DNA from: Tritrichomonas musculus
Lineage: Eukaryota > Parabasalia > Tritrichomonadida > Tritrichomonadidae
Length of the DNA stretch: 64,000 bases
Direction of reading: 5' to 3'
Assembly (NCBI GenBank): GCA_039105265.1
Contig: JAPFFF010000010.1
Location: 2,170,001 to 2,234,000, forward strand
A model generated the notes under the pieces. That model was given only the letters and a program-made list of their open reading frames with translations, was not told the origin of the DNA and ran no database searches. A program made the position numbers and the translations under genes. This document shows, in pieces, positions 21,555 through 30,700 of the stretch; positions within the stretch are counted from its first letter, which is position 1; each line of letters opens with the position of its first letter.

Positions 21555-21869
21555 ATGAAATCTTTTTTTTTTTTTTTTTTTTTTTTTGTTAGGTCAAATG
21601 AAAATATATCTTATGAACCAAATTTAAATACGCCGTCATTCATAAATCCACCATATTCTCTTTTAAACAAGCCATCAATAACAGTGGATCAAGTAGAAAA
21701 AATACAAAATTCCACCGAATCTTCAATTGGCTATAAAAAGTTTGATAATTTCAGAATTTTTATTCAGAGCTGCTTTCTACAATGCGGTTTGATGAATTTA
21801 TATATCAGAAATTATATAATAATAAATCTTTTAAAAAACAATTTTTATGCTTATTTTCGAATTTTGTAA
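21555..21869 (+). pseudogene. Possible gene fragment after a T-run
   Basis: The frame starts within a run of T. The middle part (ENISYEPNLNTPSFINPPYS ... DQVEKIQNSTESSIGYKKFD) has protein-like composition, but both ends are low-complexity. No family is recognised. It may be a relic or chance; the true extent is uncertain. Confidence 0.25.
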
Positions 21870-22031
21870 TTTCAAAAGAACCAATTCGCAAAAGCCATAT
21901 TTACTAGAAAATGAATAATCATAAAGGTGAAATCATTTAAGTTGAAAGGACATTGTGTTTTTTTAAAAAAGAGTACACAGAATACACTCTAGTTATATCA
22001 GAATATAGTTTATTTTATTGTAATTGCTATT

Positions 22032-23405
22032 TTATGCCAGTTGTCCAAAATATTCAAGAGCTGAAATACCGAGGTGATAATAGTCAATAGAATTCTTGCC
22101 AACTTGCTTCAATCTAACATATTGGTAATATTCATTGTTTTGCAGGTTTCCCTGCACTTCAAAGGTACGAACAACACTTTTTCCGTCGAGCTCTGTTACA
22201 TTATTCCTTCTGTCCAAAGTTTTCCAGTCGTCGCTTCCTGTGTTGGAGCCCTCAATTACCCAACTCAAAAAGTGGGAATGTCCTTTATCATACGGCGTCG
22301 TCCTAATTGAGTAGTGAGTTGGCCTAATCTTCTTTTCTTTGAAATTGTATTGAATCCACGAATTTTCAGCATCTTTTGAGAAAAAGAAACTATCTATGTT
22401 TTCCAGATCAGCAGCAACTTTTCCCTCTTCACCTGATGAACGAAAAGAAGATTGTGTTATCTCTACAGCACCTTTGTCATGGACGTTTCCGCCAACTTCT
22501 TTTGCCATATTGTATATAATTCCATGGAAAGCGTCGGACTCTCTGCCGCTGTACAAATATTGTTGATTTTTTTTCAATGAAAATTCAGTTGTGTATCGTT
22601 TTTTCACAATATTCTCATTTGAATCCAAGCCATCAAAACGAGAGCAAATCAACTGCCAGAGACCTCTTGTTACTTCGTTTGGATCTATGCTAACCATCAC
22701 TTGATAAAACTTTTCATCACTGAGATTCTTAATTTCAATCTTTTCTAAGAAATCAAGGAAGCCTGATTTTTCATCATTTTTGCTAAAATAATTTAAGATG
22801 ATGTCAAAAAGAGAGTCTTCGCATTCAAGCTTTAAATTTGAATTCGAAATGATCGAGTAAAAAACCGTTTTTGGTAGTTTTAGTAATTTTTCAGAATCGA
22901 TTTTATAAAAATTACTCGAAATAAAGTCGAAAACGGAGGAAAAATCTATTTTATTGGTTGAGGTTGTGCTTGATATGTATTCAAAAAGTTGAATAATCTG
23001 TAAATATCGATCAATGTTTGTCTCATTTAATTCGATTGGGTAAAGTTCACCGAGTTTATGAAAAAGTTCATCATTACCGAGAAGTATTGCGATTTGTTGC
23101 ATTTTAAAGCATTTTTCTTCGTTAATTTTAATCGCTGAACCACTGGAAATCATAATTAGTTGTGCAGTAATATCTTGGTCTATAATACTTTCAAAGGCGA
23201 AATTATCAAATTCCGGATTAGTTTTAAAAGTGATTGAACTGATTGTTGGGTCTGAATAATGAAGAGAAGAAACAATTGGCGAAATAAATTCTGCAGAAAT
23301 TCTATCCATTTCAATTTCTTTGGAATTAAAAATAAATGTAAATTTTTCTTCTTCTTTTAAAACATTTTTTAAACCAGCAGATGAAAGAATAACAGATTTT
23401 TTCAT
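22032..23405 (-). CDS. BTB-BACK-F5/8 type C (discoidin) domain protein
   Basis: The 457-residue product has an N-terminal BTB-like region (about 25-130; FTFIFNSKEIEMDRISAEFI, SPIVSSLHYSDPTI), a BACK-like helical region (about 130-260; SNFYKIDSEKLLKLPKTVFY) and a C-terminal F5/8C galactose-binding-like domain (about 300-457; SWIQYNFKEKKIRPTHYSIR ... LSWVIEGSNTGSDDWKTLDR ... ALEYFGQ). The same order occurs in BTBD9-like and many trichomonad proteins; BTB-BACK proteins often act as Cul3 substrate adaptors, though no function is shown here. The start fits: a TCATT initiator-like motif lies 14-18 bases upstream (23419-23423, minus strand). A paralogue is at 54104-55544 and a fragment at 37010-37260. 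Confidence 0.85.
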   Translation of the reverse strand: MKKSVILSSAGLKNVLKEEEKFTFIFNSKEIEMDRISAEFISPIVSSLHYSDPTISSITFKTNPEFDNFAFESIIDQDITAQLIMISSGSAIKINEEKCFKMQQIAILLGNDELFHKLGELYPIELNETNIDRYLQIIQLFEYISSTTSTNKIDFSSVFDFISSNFYKIDSEKLLKLPKTVFYSIISNSNLKLECEDSLFDIILNYFSKNDEKSGFLDFLEKIEIKNLSDEKFYQVMVSIDPNEVTRGLWQLICSRFDGLDSNENIVKKRYTTEFSLKKNQQYLYSGRESDAFHGIIYNMAKEVGGNVHDKGAVEITQSSFRSSGEEGKVAADLENIDSFFFSKDAENSWIQYNFKEKKIRPTHYSIRTTPYDKGHSHFLSWVIEGSNTGSDDWKTLDRRNNVTELDGKSVVRTFEVQGNLQNNEYYQYVRLKQVGKNSIDYYHLGISALEYFGQLA

Positions 23406-23418
23406 TAGCTTAAAATCA

Positions 23419-23423
23419 AATGA
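23419..23423 (-). promoter_or_regulatory. Initiator-like TCATT before the BTB-F5/8C gene
   Basis: TCATT on the minus strand about 14-18 bases before the ATG matches the trichomonad Inr consensus TCAY(T/A). Position and match only; transcription start not shown. Confidence 0.4.
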
Positions 23424-23756
23424 CAGTCAACTATTTTTCCTTTCAAATTTATATGACATATTTTTTTCCTTTCATTTATACATTCTGAAAAAAAGGGAAA
23501 TTTTAGAAAAAAATTAAGTAAATTAAGTAAATTATTTATCAAATACAGCCAAAATAAAACAGAAAAAATCAAATTAAGATTTAGATAGAAGAAATTTCTT
23601 CTATCGCGAGTAAGTTATTCGTAATTAGTATCTCATTGTAGTAATTATTAATCCAATTTTTTCTTTTTTTTTTTAAAAATAATATTAATCATTAATATTT
23701 ATTGATATCTCTTTATAAAAAAATATATAAGATTTTCTTCGCATATTTGTGCCTAT

Positions 23757-23895
23757 GAGCTGCAACAAGGTGTGAAACTAACGATATCAGAGAAGAGAAT
23801 AGAAGCAGAATGAACTGAGAAAGAGATATTTTTTTCTCCTTCTTGAACTCGTCTAACTAAAGAAGGTGGAAGAATAGTGCTCAACAATTTGTCAC
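23757..23895 (-). pseudogene. Duplicated fragment of the neighbouring cyclase gene
   Basis: These 139 bases are nearly identical, with a handful of substitutions, to 28274-28412, which encode the start of the cyclase catalytic domain (KLLSTILPPSLV ... ILFSDIVSFTPW). The orientation is the same. The copy has no start or end and is a stray duplicate. The few differences suggest recent origin or gene conversion. Confidence 0.85.
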
Positions 23896-24167
23896 CAAAT
23901 GTTACAATTTTAAATAATATATTGCATCAAAATATTACACTTCTTAAAGATTGTGGTAAAATTTGTATTTCAATTCTTCTTAAAAACTATACACATTCAA
24001 TTTTACTTTCTTCTATCGTCACTAGTCATCAATTCCTTCTCCAACAACCAAATCCAAACGATGCAAGAAACCAAGAAGCAGCAGATCAAGAAATGAAAGA
24101 ACTTGATAAATTCAAAGCTAAAATTAATATGTTCCATGATGAAATGTCACCTGAAGCTGATGAATAA
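23877..24167 (+). pseudogene. 3' end of an unknown gene, joined to the cyclase fragment
   Basis: The 96-residue frame begins antisense to the cyclase duplicate, so MLNNLSPN is an accident of the junction. The rest (NILHQNITLLKDCGKICISI ... NPNDARNQEAADQEMKELDK ... FHDEMSPEADE, then TAA) looks like the genuine C-terminus of a protein, ending in a charged helix. No family is recognised. The upstream part of that gene is missing, so it is called a truncated relic. Confidence 0.4.
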
Positions 24168-24294
24168 AATCAAATAAAGTTATTTGCCAATAATTATCAT
24201 ATAAACACTAAATAAATGCTTCTTCTTTAAAGAAATAGTTAAAAGTCTAGATGATTATAATTAAATAATAAGAGAATTTGTAAATATACATTTC

Positions 24295-27180
24295 TTAAAG
24301 AATTACTTTTATTATAGTCTTACCTCGTTGCTCAAATCTAACAAGATTTGATTGATTTTTCTTATTAGAGTTATAAATAATGATGAATCCAGTTTCCAAA
24401 TTATATTTGTTAAGATATCCAATAAGATGAAGTGATCCATCTTCAATGAATTTCAATTCTACAAAATGTCTGATTCCATGATAATCAACAATGAGATCAA
24501 CACTTTTCCCATCACTTACTTTTTCTTCTATATAAAAGTTACCTTCACTGCATATAATTGGTCTCAAGAATGTAATAAATATTTGAATTCCATTCTCTTC
24601 TATAAATGAATCTTTTTTATTTCCATAATTTATTTCATAATAAGATATAAATTCATTGAGAACAGCTTCCATATCAAGTGCTCCATCTTTGAAAAATGGA
24701 CTTCTATCTTGGATTACTGAATTTGTGTCTTTATCAATGAAATAATATATTATAATCATTTCTATCATATGATTTGATATAACAACATTTCCATTTTCTG
24801 TATTTATTAATCCAAACATTTCTCCAATGTCTAAGGATTCTTCATAAACACTTCTTTGATTCTTTTTATAATTCTTGAAAACAATTTTTTTTAATATTTC
24901 TCTCAACTTTGGAAATTCATTCAATTTTTCAATTATATTTACAAAGAATGGTATTTTATTATTCATGATAAAAGTAACTGATTCAGATACACCTTCAATT
25001 GACCATGTTTGCTTTCCATCATTAAATACTGTGCTTTTTGATAATTCTTCATCAATGATTTTACAAATTGCAGACACAAGGAAAGGATGTCCTTTGGTAT
25101 AATCGTGAATATATTGTGCAATTGATTTTATATTCATTCCTGTTTTATTATCTCTTTCATATTCTTCTAATATTGAAGCAATTTGCTCTACTGAAAAAAG
25201 CATATTCATTGTAAATGCTTTAGAGATATTCCAATGACTATATAAATCAGTAAGTTCTTCTTTTTTATGTATCATAGATCGAATATGGTCAATATCACGA
25301 ACACCAGAAAGAATAACAGAATGAAACGTTGGTGTTACATCTCGATCTTGATAATGACTTCTTGAAATTGATAAGAAATCATTTGTCATGTTTGCATTTT
25401 TTATAATTGTATCAAATTCATCAATGATTAAAACAAGTGGTTTTGATGATTTTTTGCAAATGTCATTTATTGAATCAAAGAAGTCATCAAAACGATATTT
25501 TTTGTTACCTTTTTGGAGTTGAATAATTGGTTCAATTAAACTCATATCTGGATTATCATTATATTTTTTATAGGAGAGCAGAAATTTTGATAAAAATTCA
25601 TTCATGAACACGTCATTATCGTTATACTTGTCATTGCTGATAGATTGAAAATCAATATAAAAAATGAAATAATCAGACTTCAAATATCGCATTAAAGCTC
25701 TAAGTGTCGTAGTTTTACCCATTTGATGACTACGATTTATAATAAAATATTCACCTTTATCTACATATTCTTCTTTTATTTCTTTCAACCGATAACTTAT
25801 ATCAATCATATAATTAAATGATTGTGTGCATGCTCCACCAATTTTAAAAGTTAATTTCTTCTTTTGATTCTGCATTACAATTTTTTTCTTTTGATTCTGC
25901 ATTACAAATTTCTTCTTTTGATATTTTGGAAGATTATCAACACCATCAAGACTTTGAATGAGATATTGCACGACTGGTATCGTTAATCCAAAAAAAGCTG
26001 GACCTGATTGGTCGATTTTTTCTCCTTTTTGAATATTTTTATTTAATTGAACACATACATTTGATGGTTGCGAGTCCTCAAAATACACAGAATTGTCATC
26101 TTCCATTTCAATTCTAAAAATTGGATTTTCACAACCTTTATCAATGATCTTTAATAAATACCAAACTTTTTCATTTGGTGCTTTTACTGATGCAGCAAGC
26201 CTTTTCGCACAGTATCCTGATGGATAAATGTATTTCTCTGAATGAAAATTATCTCTACTAACAATTCCTCCAATTGACAAAATATGAAAATTGTCGTCAA
26301 TTATCAATGGGAAATTTGGTTTGCCATTGTTTAAATCAATAAAAGGAATCATTATTTCGTGATTTAATGTTTCTTCTTCAATTAGTCTTTGTTTTTGAAC
26401 ATCATGAAGCTGATGATTTTGTTCAGATTTAGAAATTTGAACTTTGATTATATATTCATCAATATTATTTCCATTAATTGAATGATTGTTCGTTATTAAA
26501 TGGTTTATAATGGCACTTTTTTTAATATTAAAGTTTTGTAAAATTTGACCTTCTCTTTTTGTATCTATTTCATTATCATAAAAAATGACAAGATCAGCAG
26601 AACTCAAATTAATTCCTCTCAAATATTCATTTGAAGTCATCAACAAAACATGAACATCAGAAATTTCGGAATTAAAAGTATCAATTATTTCTTGTCTTTG
26701 ATTTCCTCTGATATTTCCATCAAAAATTGAGTTTTTTAAGTTTTTATATTTCATGTAATATTTTAAAATGCTAATAACTTCATGAATTTTGGTTATGATG
26801 ATAATTCTCTTATTGTTATTTTGTAAATTGTAAAATAAATTATCTAACGCACTCATTTTACTTGAAGAAAATATTAAATCTTTGAAATCATTTGCTGAAT
26901 TATGTGCTTCGAATATTGATAGTTTTTCAGCATTTTGTATTAGGTAAGGATGTTCAAATAATTTTAGAATTTCACTGTTTTGATCATTTTCTGTTTCATC
27001 AGATTCTAAAATGGAGTTATAATATTGTTTTTCTACTGAAGTCAAATTACATTTAATAATTGTACTTTTGAAAGTTATTATATTGTCTAGGTTCTCGTTT
27101 TTCAATTGTGAAATATTGTGTTTTGTACTTTGTGGAAGGCCATCAGTTGATGTAGTAGCCTGTGAAGAAGACAAATTCAT
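24295..27180 (-). CDS. SNF2 C-lobe - FYRN/FYRC - AAA-like NTPase - PD-(D/E)XK chimera
   Basis: The 961-residue product has four modules. (1) About 35-245, a CHD-type SNF2 C-terminal lobe: LKLFEHPYLI, SSSKMSALDNLFYNLQ, FDGNIRGNQRQEIIDTFN, GINLSSADLVIFYD. The motif VI arginines (RxHRIGQ) are replaced by TKREGQILQ, and the ATP-binding N-lobe is absent, so it cannot be a normal remodeller motor. (2) About 290-420, FYRN and FYRC: ILSIGGIVSRDNFHSEKYIY, PSGYCAKRL, then SGPAFFGLTIPVVQYL. (3) A Lys-rich linker repeating MQNQKKK (421-443). (4) About 450-961, a bacterial-type AAA-like ATPase with Walker A HQMGKTT (K489), Walker B LVLIIDEFD (D587, E588), NMLFSVEQIASILEEYERDN and KGHPFLVSAICK, ending in a PD-(D/E)XK-like fold: SVDLIVDY (D895), then HFVELK (E908, K910). 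Modules 1-2 are eukaryotic chromatin domains; module 4 matches ATPases common in gut Firmicutes. The frame is intact throughout. Confidence 0.8.
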   Translation of the reverse strand: MNLSSSQATTSTDGLPQSTKHNISQLKNENLDNIITFKSTIIKCNLTSVEKQYYNSILESDETENDQNSEILKLFEHPYLIQNAEKLSIFEAHNSANDFKDLIFSSSKMSALDNLFYNLQNNNKRIIIITKIHEVISILKYYMKYKNLKNSIFDGNIRGNQRQEIIDTFNSEISDVHVLLMTSNEYLRGINLSSADLVIFYDNEIDTKREGQILQNFNIKKSAIINHLITNNHSINGNNIDEYIIKVQISKSEQNHQLHDVQKQRLIEEETLNHEIMIPFIDLNNGKPNFPLIIDDNFHILSIGGIVSRDNFHSEKYIYPSGYCAKRLAASVKAPNEKVWYLLKIIDKGCENPIFRIEMEDDNSVYFEDSQPSNVCVQLNKNIQKGEKIDQSGPAFFGLTIPVVQYLIQSLDGVDNLPKYQKKKFVMQNQKKKIVMQNQKKKLTFKIGGACTQSFNYMIDISYRLKEIKEEYVDKGEYFIINRSHQMGKTTTLRALMRYLKSDYFIFYIDFQSISNDKYNDNDVFMNEFLSKFLLSYKKYNDNPDMSLIEPIIQLQKGNKKYRFDDFFDSINDICKKSSKPLVLIIDEFDTIIKNANMTNDFLSISRSHYQDRDVTPTFHSVILSGVRDIDHIRSMIHKKEELTDLYSHWNISKAFTMNMLFSVEQIASILEEYERDNKTGMNIKSIAQYIHDYTKGHPFLVSAICKIIDEELSKSTVFNDGKQTWSIEGVSESVTFIMNNKIPFFVNIIEKLNEFPKLREILKKIVFKNYKKNQRSVYEESLDIGEMFGLINTENGNVVISNHMIEMIIIYYFIDKDTNSVIQDRSPFFKDGALDMEAVLNEFISYYEINYGNKKDSFIEENGIQIFITFLRPIICSEGNFYIEEKVSDGKSVDLIVDYHGIRHFVELKFIEDGSLHLIGYLNKYNLETGFIIIYNSNKKNQSNLVRFEQRGKTIIKVIL
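25856..25920 (-). repeat. 30-bp tandem repeat in the linker of the chimera
   Basis: Two adjoining copies of a 30-base unit encode [FI]VMQNQKKK. The repeat falls exactly between the FYR module and the AAA module and adds to a basic, flexible linker. Confidence 0.75.
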
Positions 27181-27783
27181 TTAAGAAAATTAACAGTTCA
27201 AATTGACTCAATAAATGAGAGATCATATTTATCCGGAACGGTTATGGGCAATTATGACCTTGTATCGTACTTCGGTGAAAAGTAAGAACCAATTTTAAAA
27301 AAAATATTCTGAATAGTTTAATTTTTTATGGGTAAAGTATCTATAAAAAAATATCTCTTTTTTTTAAAAAAAAAAAAAAATCATAAGTTTTTTTTTTTTT
27401 TTTTCCAAAATTAAAATTTTATTTTTTTCAAATAATGTAATTGTATGATGTAATAAGATTTTCTTTACATCATAGGCACAAATATGTGAAGAAAATCTTA
27501 TGGGTATAAGTTTTTTTTTTTTTTTTTTTCAAAATGAATTTGGTTGGAAAATTAACTTTTTCCATAAAAACTCAAATTTGAATTTAACATTGAATTTTGA
27601 AATTAGCTTTTTTAAAAAAATGGAACAATTGAACAAGTTAACACAATGGTATTTTATAAAACATTCAAATATAAACATATAACACAATTATTTTTTAAAA
27701 AACAAGTAATAAAAATATCAAATTTTAAAAAACAATTTAATATTAAATAACAACAATTATAAATAATAATAATAATAATAATA
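27181..27783. other. Intergenic region, possible small inverted repeat
   Basis: A+T-rich with poly-A/T runs. At about 27453-27502 ATAAGATTTTCTT and AAGAAAATCTTAT form an inverted pair. The same words (TAAGATTTTCTTC.CATATTTGTGCCTATGA) recur at 23728-23757, next to the cyclase duplicate. No upstream helicase N-lobe is found here, so the chimera really starts at its C-lobe. An AAT microsatellite lies at about 27760-27782. Confidence 0.5.
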
Positions 27784-30700
27784 TCAAGGCTCTACCAAAT
27801 AAGTTTCAACCATTTCATTTTTACATTCAATCTGTCTTCTGTTACAGATCTTGAAATTTGAACCACAAATCAATTCATAAACGGCAGATGAAATATGAAC
27901 TTTCATTGGGAAACCGTTTTGTTCCATTTGTTGTGCCCTGTTAATTGCAGGTCCAAGTATTTCGAATGTTGGCTTGCCAATTCCAAGGACTCCTGCCACA
28001 ATCGGACCTCCAGTATTGACGCCAACTCGAATTTTCAAATTCTGGTGAATTTCGTCGTTTATGAGAAGGACCTCTTTAATCGACTGCAAACCGAAAGAGA
28101 CGACGTCTTTAGCGTGAACAGCTGGCTGATTGATTTCAGCGAATATTCCACCGGCAGCCATGTAGCAATCTCCGATGCATTTAATTTTAGTCATAGTTGG
28201 TTTCGTTACCAAAATTGAGTCGAATCTTTTGAATAAAATGTTCAAAGTACTCATGACTGTTTCTTCAGGCAAAGAGCTGCACCAAGGCGTGAAACTAACG
28301 ATATCAGAGAAGAGGATAGAAGCAGATTGAACTGAGAAAGATATATTTTTTTCTCCTTCTTGAACTCGACTGACTAAAGAAGGTGGAAGAATAGTGCTCA
28401 ACAATTTGTCACTATTTTGTTTCTCTTCCAAAATTAACGTGTTGTAATTGTGTGATTGAGTGACATTACGACATGTTATAACAAACTTGCCACAGGCAAT
28501 CATTGATGTTGTCTTCAATATTAACTCTGAATTGGCATTCGTTTTATACGTGATTTCTTCAGTGGGATTCGATTCAACAGACGCAAAAAGATTCTCAACA
28601 TGACCAATGAATTTATCAGACATGAAAAAATCTTTGATTGATTTGCCAACAAGATGATCATCACCAAAAGTACGTTTACATGCTTCGTTTGCACTTAGTA
28701 TAATCATGTCTTGATTGGCATACATAATTGCATTTGGAAGAGATGTGACAACAGTATCAAAAAAGGCACTGTTTCGTTCAAGTGTGTCACTCTGTTGTGT
28801 CGAAAAATCACCGGCAAGAATTCGCGTGATTTTCATTGAGGAAAAAATAGTTGTTGGCTTGCAATGAAGAAGTAAAAGAAGAACAGAACGAATATGATCT
28901 TCAATAAACATTATTCTAAAATAAATAATGATTTCAATCAAAATTACCAAAATTAGAAAAAAAACAATAATTGGCACAAATTGTCCATTTATCGTCTTCA
29001 AATCTTGATTGATTGATGGAACAATTTGATTATGTAAAGGCTCAAAGAAAAGTTCATAAATGGGTGAAATAAGATTAACCCAAAGTGACAAATAATAAGG
29101 ATCTTTAGGATTTAATGAATCAATAATTCCTTTCTCATAAGGACTAAATGAATACTTAATGATTGGCTCAAATAAAACAATTGTCATATCAACTGGCGAA
29201 CATTCAAAAATACTCATTAAATCGGTCTTTTCAGCAGTAGAAATTGTACAGTTATTTAAACTTGCATTTTTGATACCTTCTACAAATTTCTTAAATGGAA
29301 CTTCACTCAATTGTGGACCACCAGAATTCAAAAAGTGGTAATAATAATCACCACGTTCAAAATTATACATCATTCTTTCTTTTGCATAACTATAATTAAT
29401 TGTTTTGACAGGATAACCGCCAAATTCATACAAAATTATATGAAGATAATTCAAAGAACTCAAATAATTCGTGTAGGCTGACTGAAGATAATATATATGT
29501 GGTGCTGAATTCTTTACACTTTCAGTTAATTTATTAACAAGGTGAATGAAAAGAATAGAAGCAGAAATTGCTAGAACAATGATTAAAATCGTTCCGGCAA
29601 TAATTAATAAAACATCAGATAATGAATTTTCAGATGACATTCCAGAATTAAATATTTTTAAGATATTTTCATCTTGTTTATTCATTTCTTCTGCTTGATT
29701 GTCAGATTTTTTAGTATCTAAATTTTCAGCCAATTCAGAAACGATATTTTTAGGTAAAGAAAACAAACATTGATAAGTTTCTTGTTTATTTGAATTAATC
29801 CATTTTAATTCAATAAACAAAGTTATCAAATAAGCAAGTAATGTTAAAGTTATTAATACAATTAAAATAATCTTGCCAACCTTTTTAACATGCTCATAAT
29901 TATTAGCAATATAAGCAATCATTAAATCTAATGCATCTCGAGTATTCATTGATACTGAATAAGCATTATTAATTGGATTTAAAATCACTCCAGTGTCTAT
30001 TAAAGACGGCTCAATCTTAGAAACAGTTAGAACAACTTTTTGTTGAATTGTATAATCTAATATCGCTGCTTGAATAGAAATATTAGAATCAGTAAAGTTT
30101 GTCGGTGATGTAAAAAACCGATAAGGAACAGTGTTTTGAAAAATTAGATTTTGAGCTTGATTTATATAATAATTATCTTCTTCAAACATTCGAAATGAAT
30201 CGAAGTCTTGTAATGCTTTTGTTGTGGCTTGAACAATAAATTCAAGTTGCTTCTTAGTGTCCCATGTTGAGCCAAAATTACTCGGTGGTTCACGTGTTAC
30301 ATTTGTGTAAATTGGGAAGAATCCAAGACTTTCACCAACGTAACGAAGAGAGAAGCCAATCACTTGATAAGCAAGAGCACGAAGCATTGATAATGAACCA
30401 ATGAAATCAAGTGGTCTTTGCAATTTACGAGTGTACCATTGAATCAATATTAATCCAATAATACAAGGCAATACAAAGATAATCAACGAAACAAGAATTC
30501 GAATGATTTTAGTACCATAAATTGAAGGTATTCGTAAATCTTCAATATTCATTTTAATTCCAGCAATTTGATCCAAGTTTCGTTGATGATCATCAATCTT
30601 TGATTCCAAGTCAATCTGAGTGATTTCAGCAGTCGATGATATCAATGCTGGCTGCTGTTCTCTTTGCGTATCAATTGCTTTAGGAAGGTTAGGAAAAGTT

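Noticed and set aside
27181-27783. Missing SNF2 N-lobe upstream of the chimera
   Set aside because: Looked for GKT/DEXH-type blocks in all minus-strand frames; only A+T-rich non-coding sequence is present.
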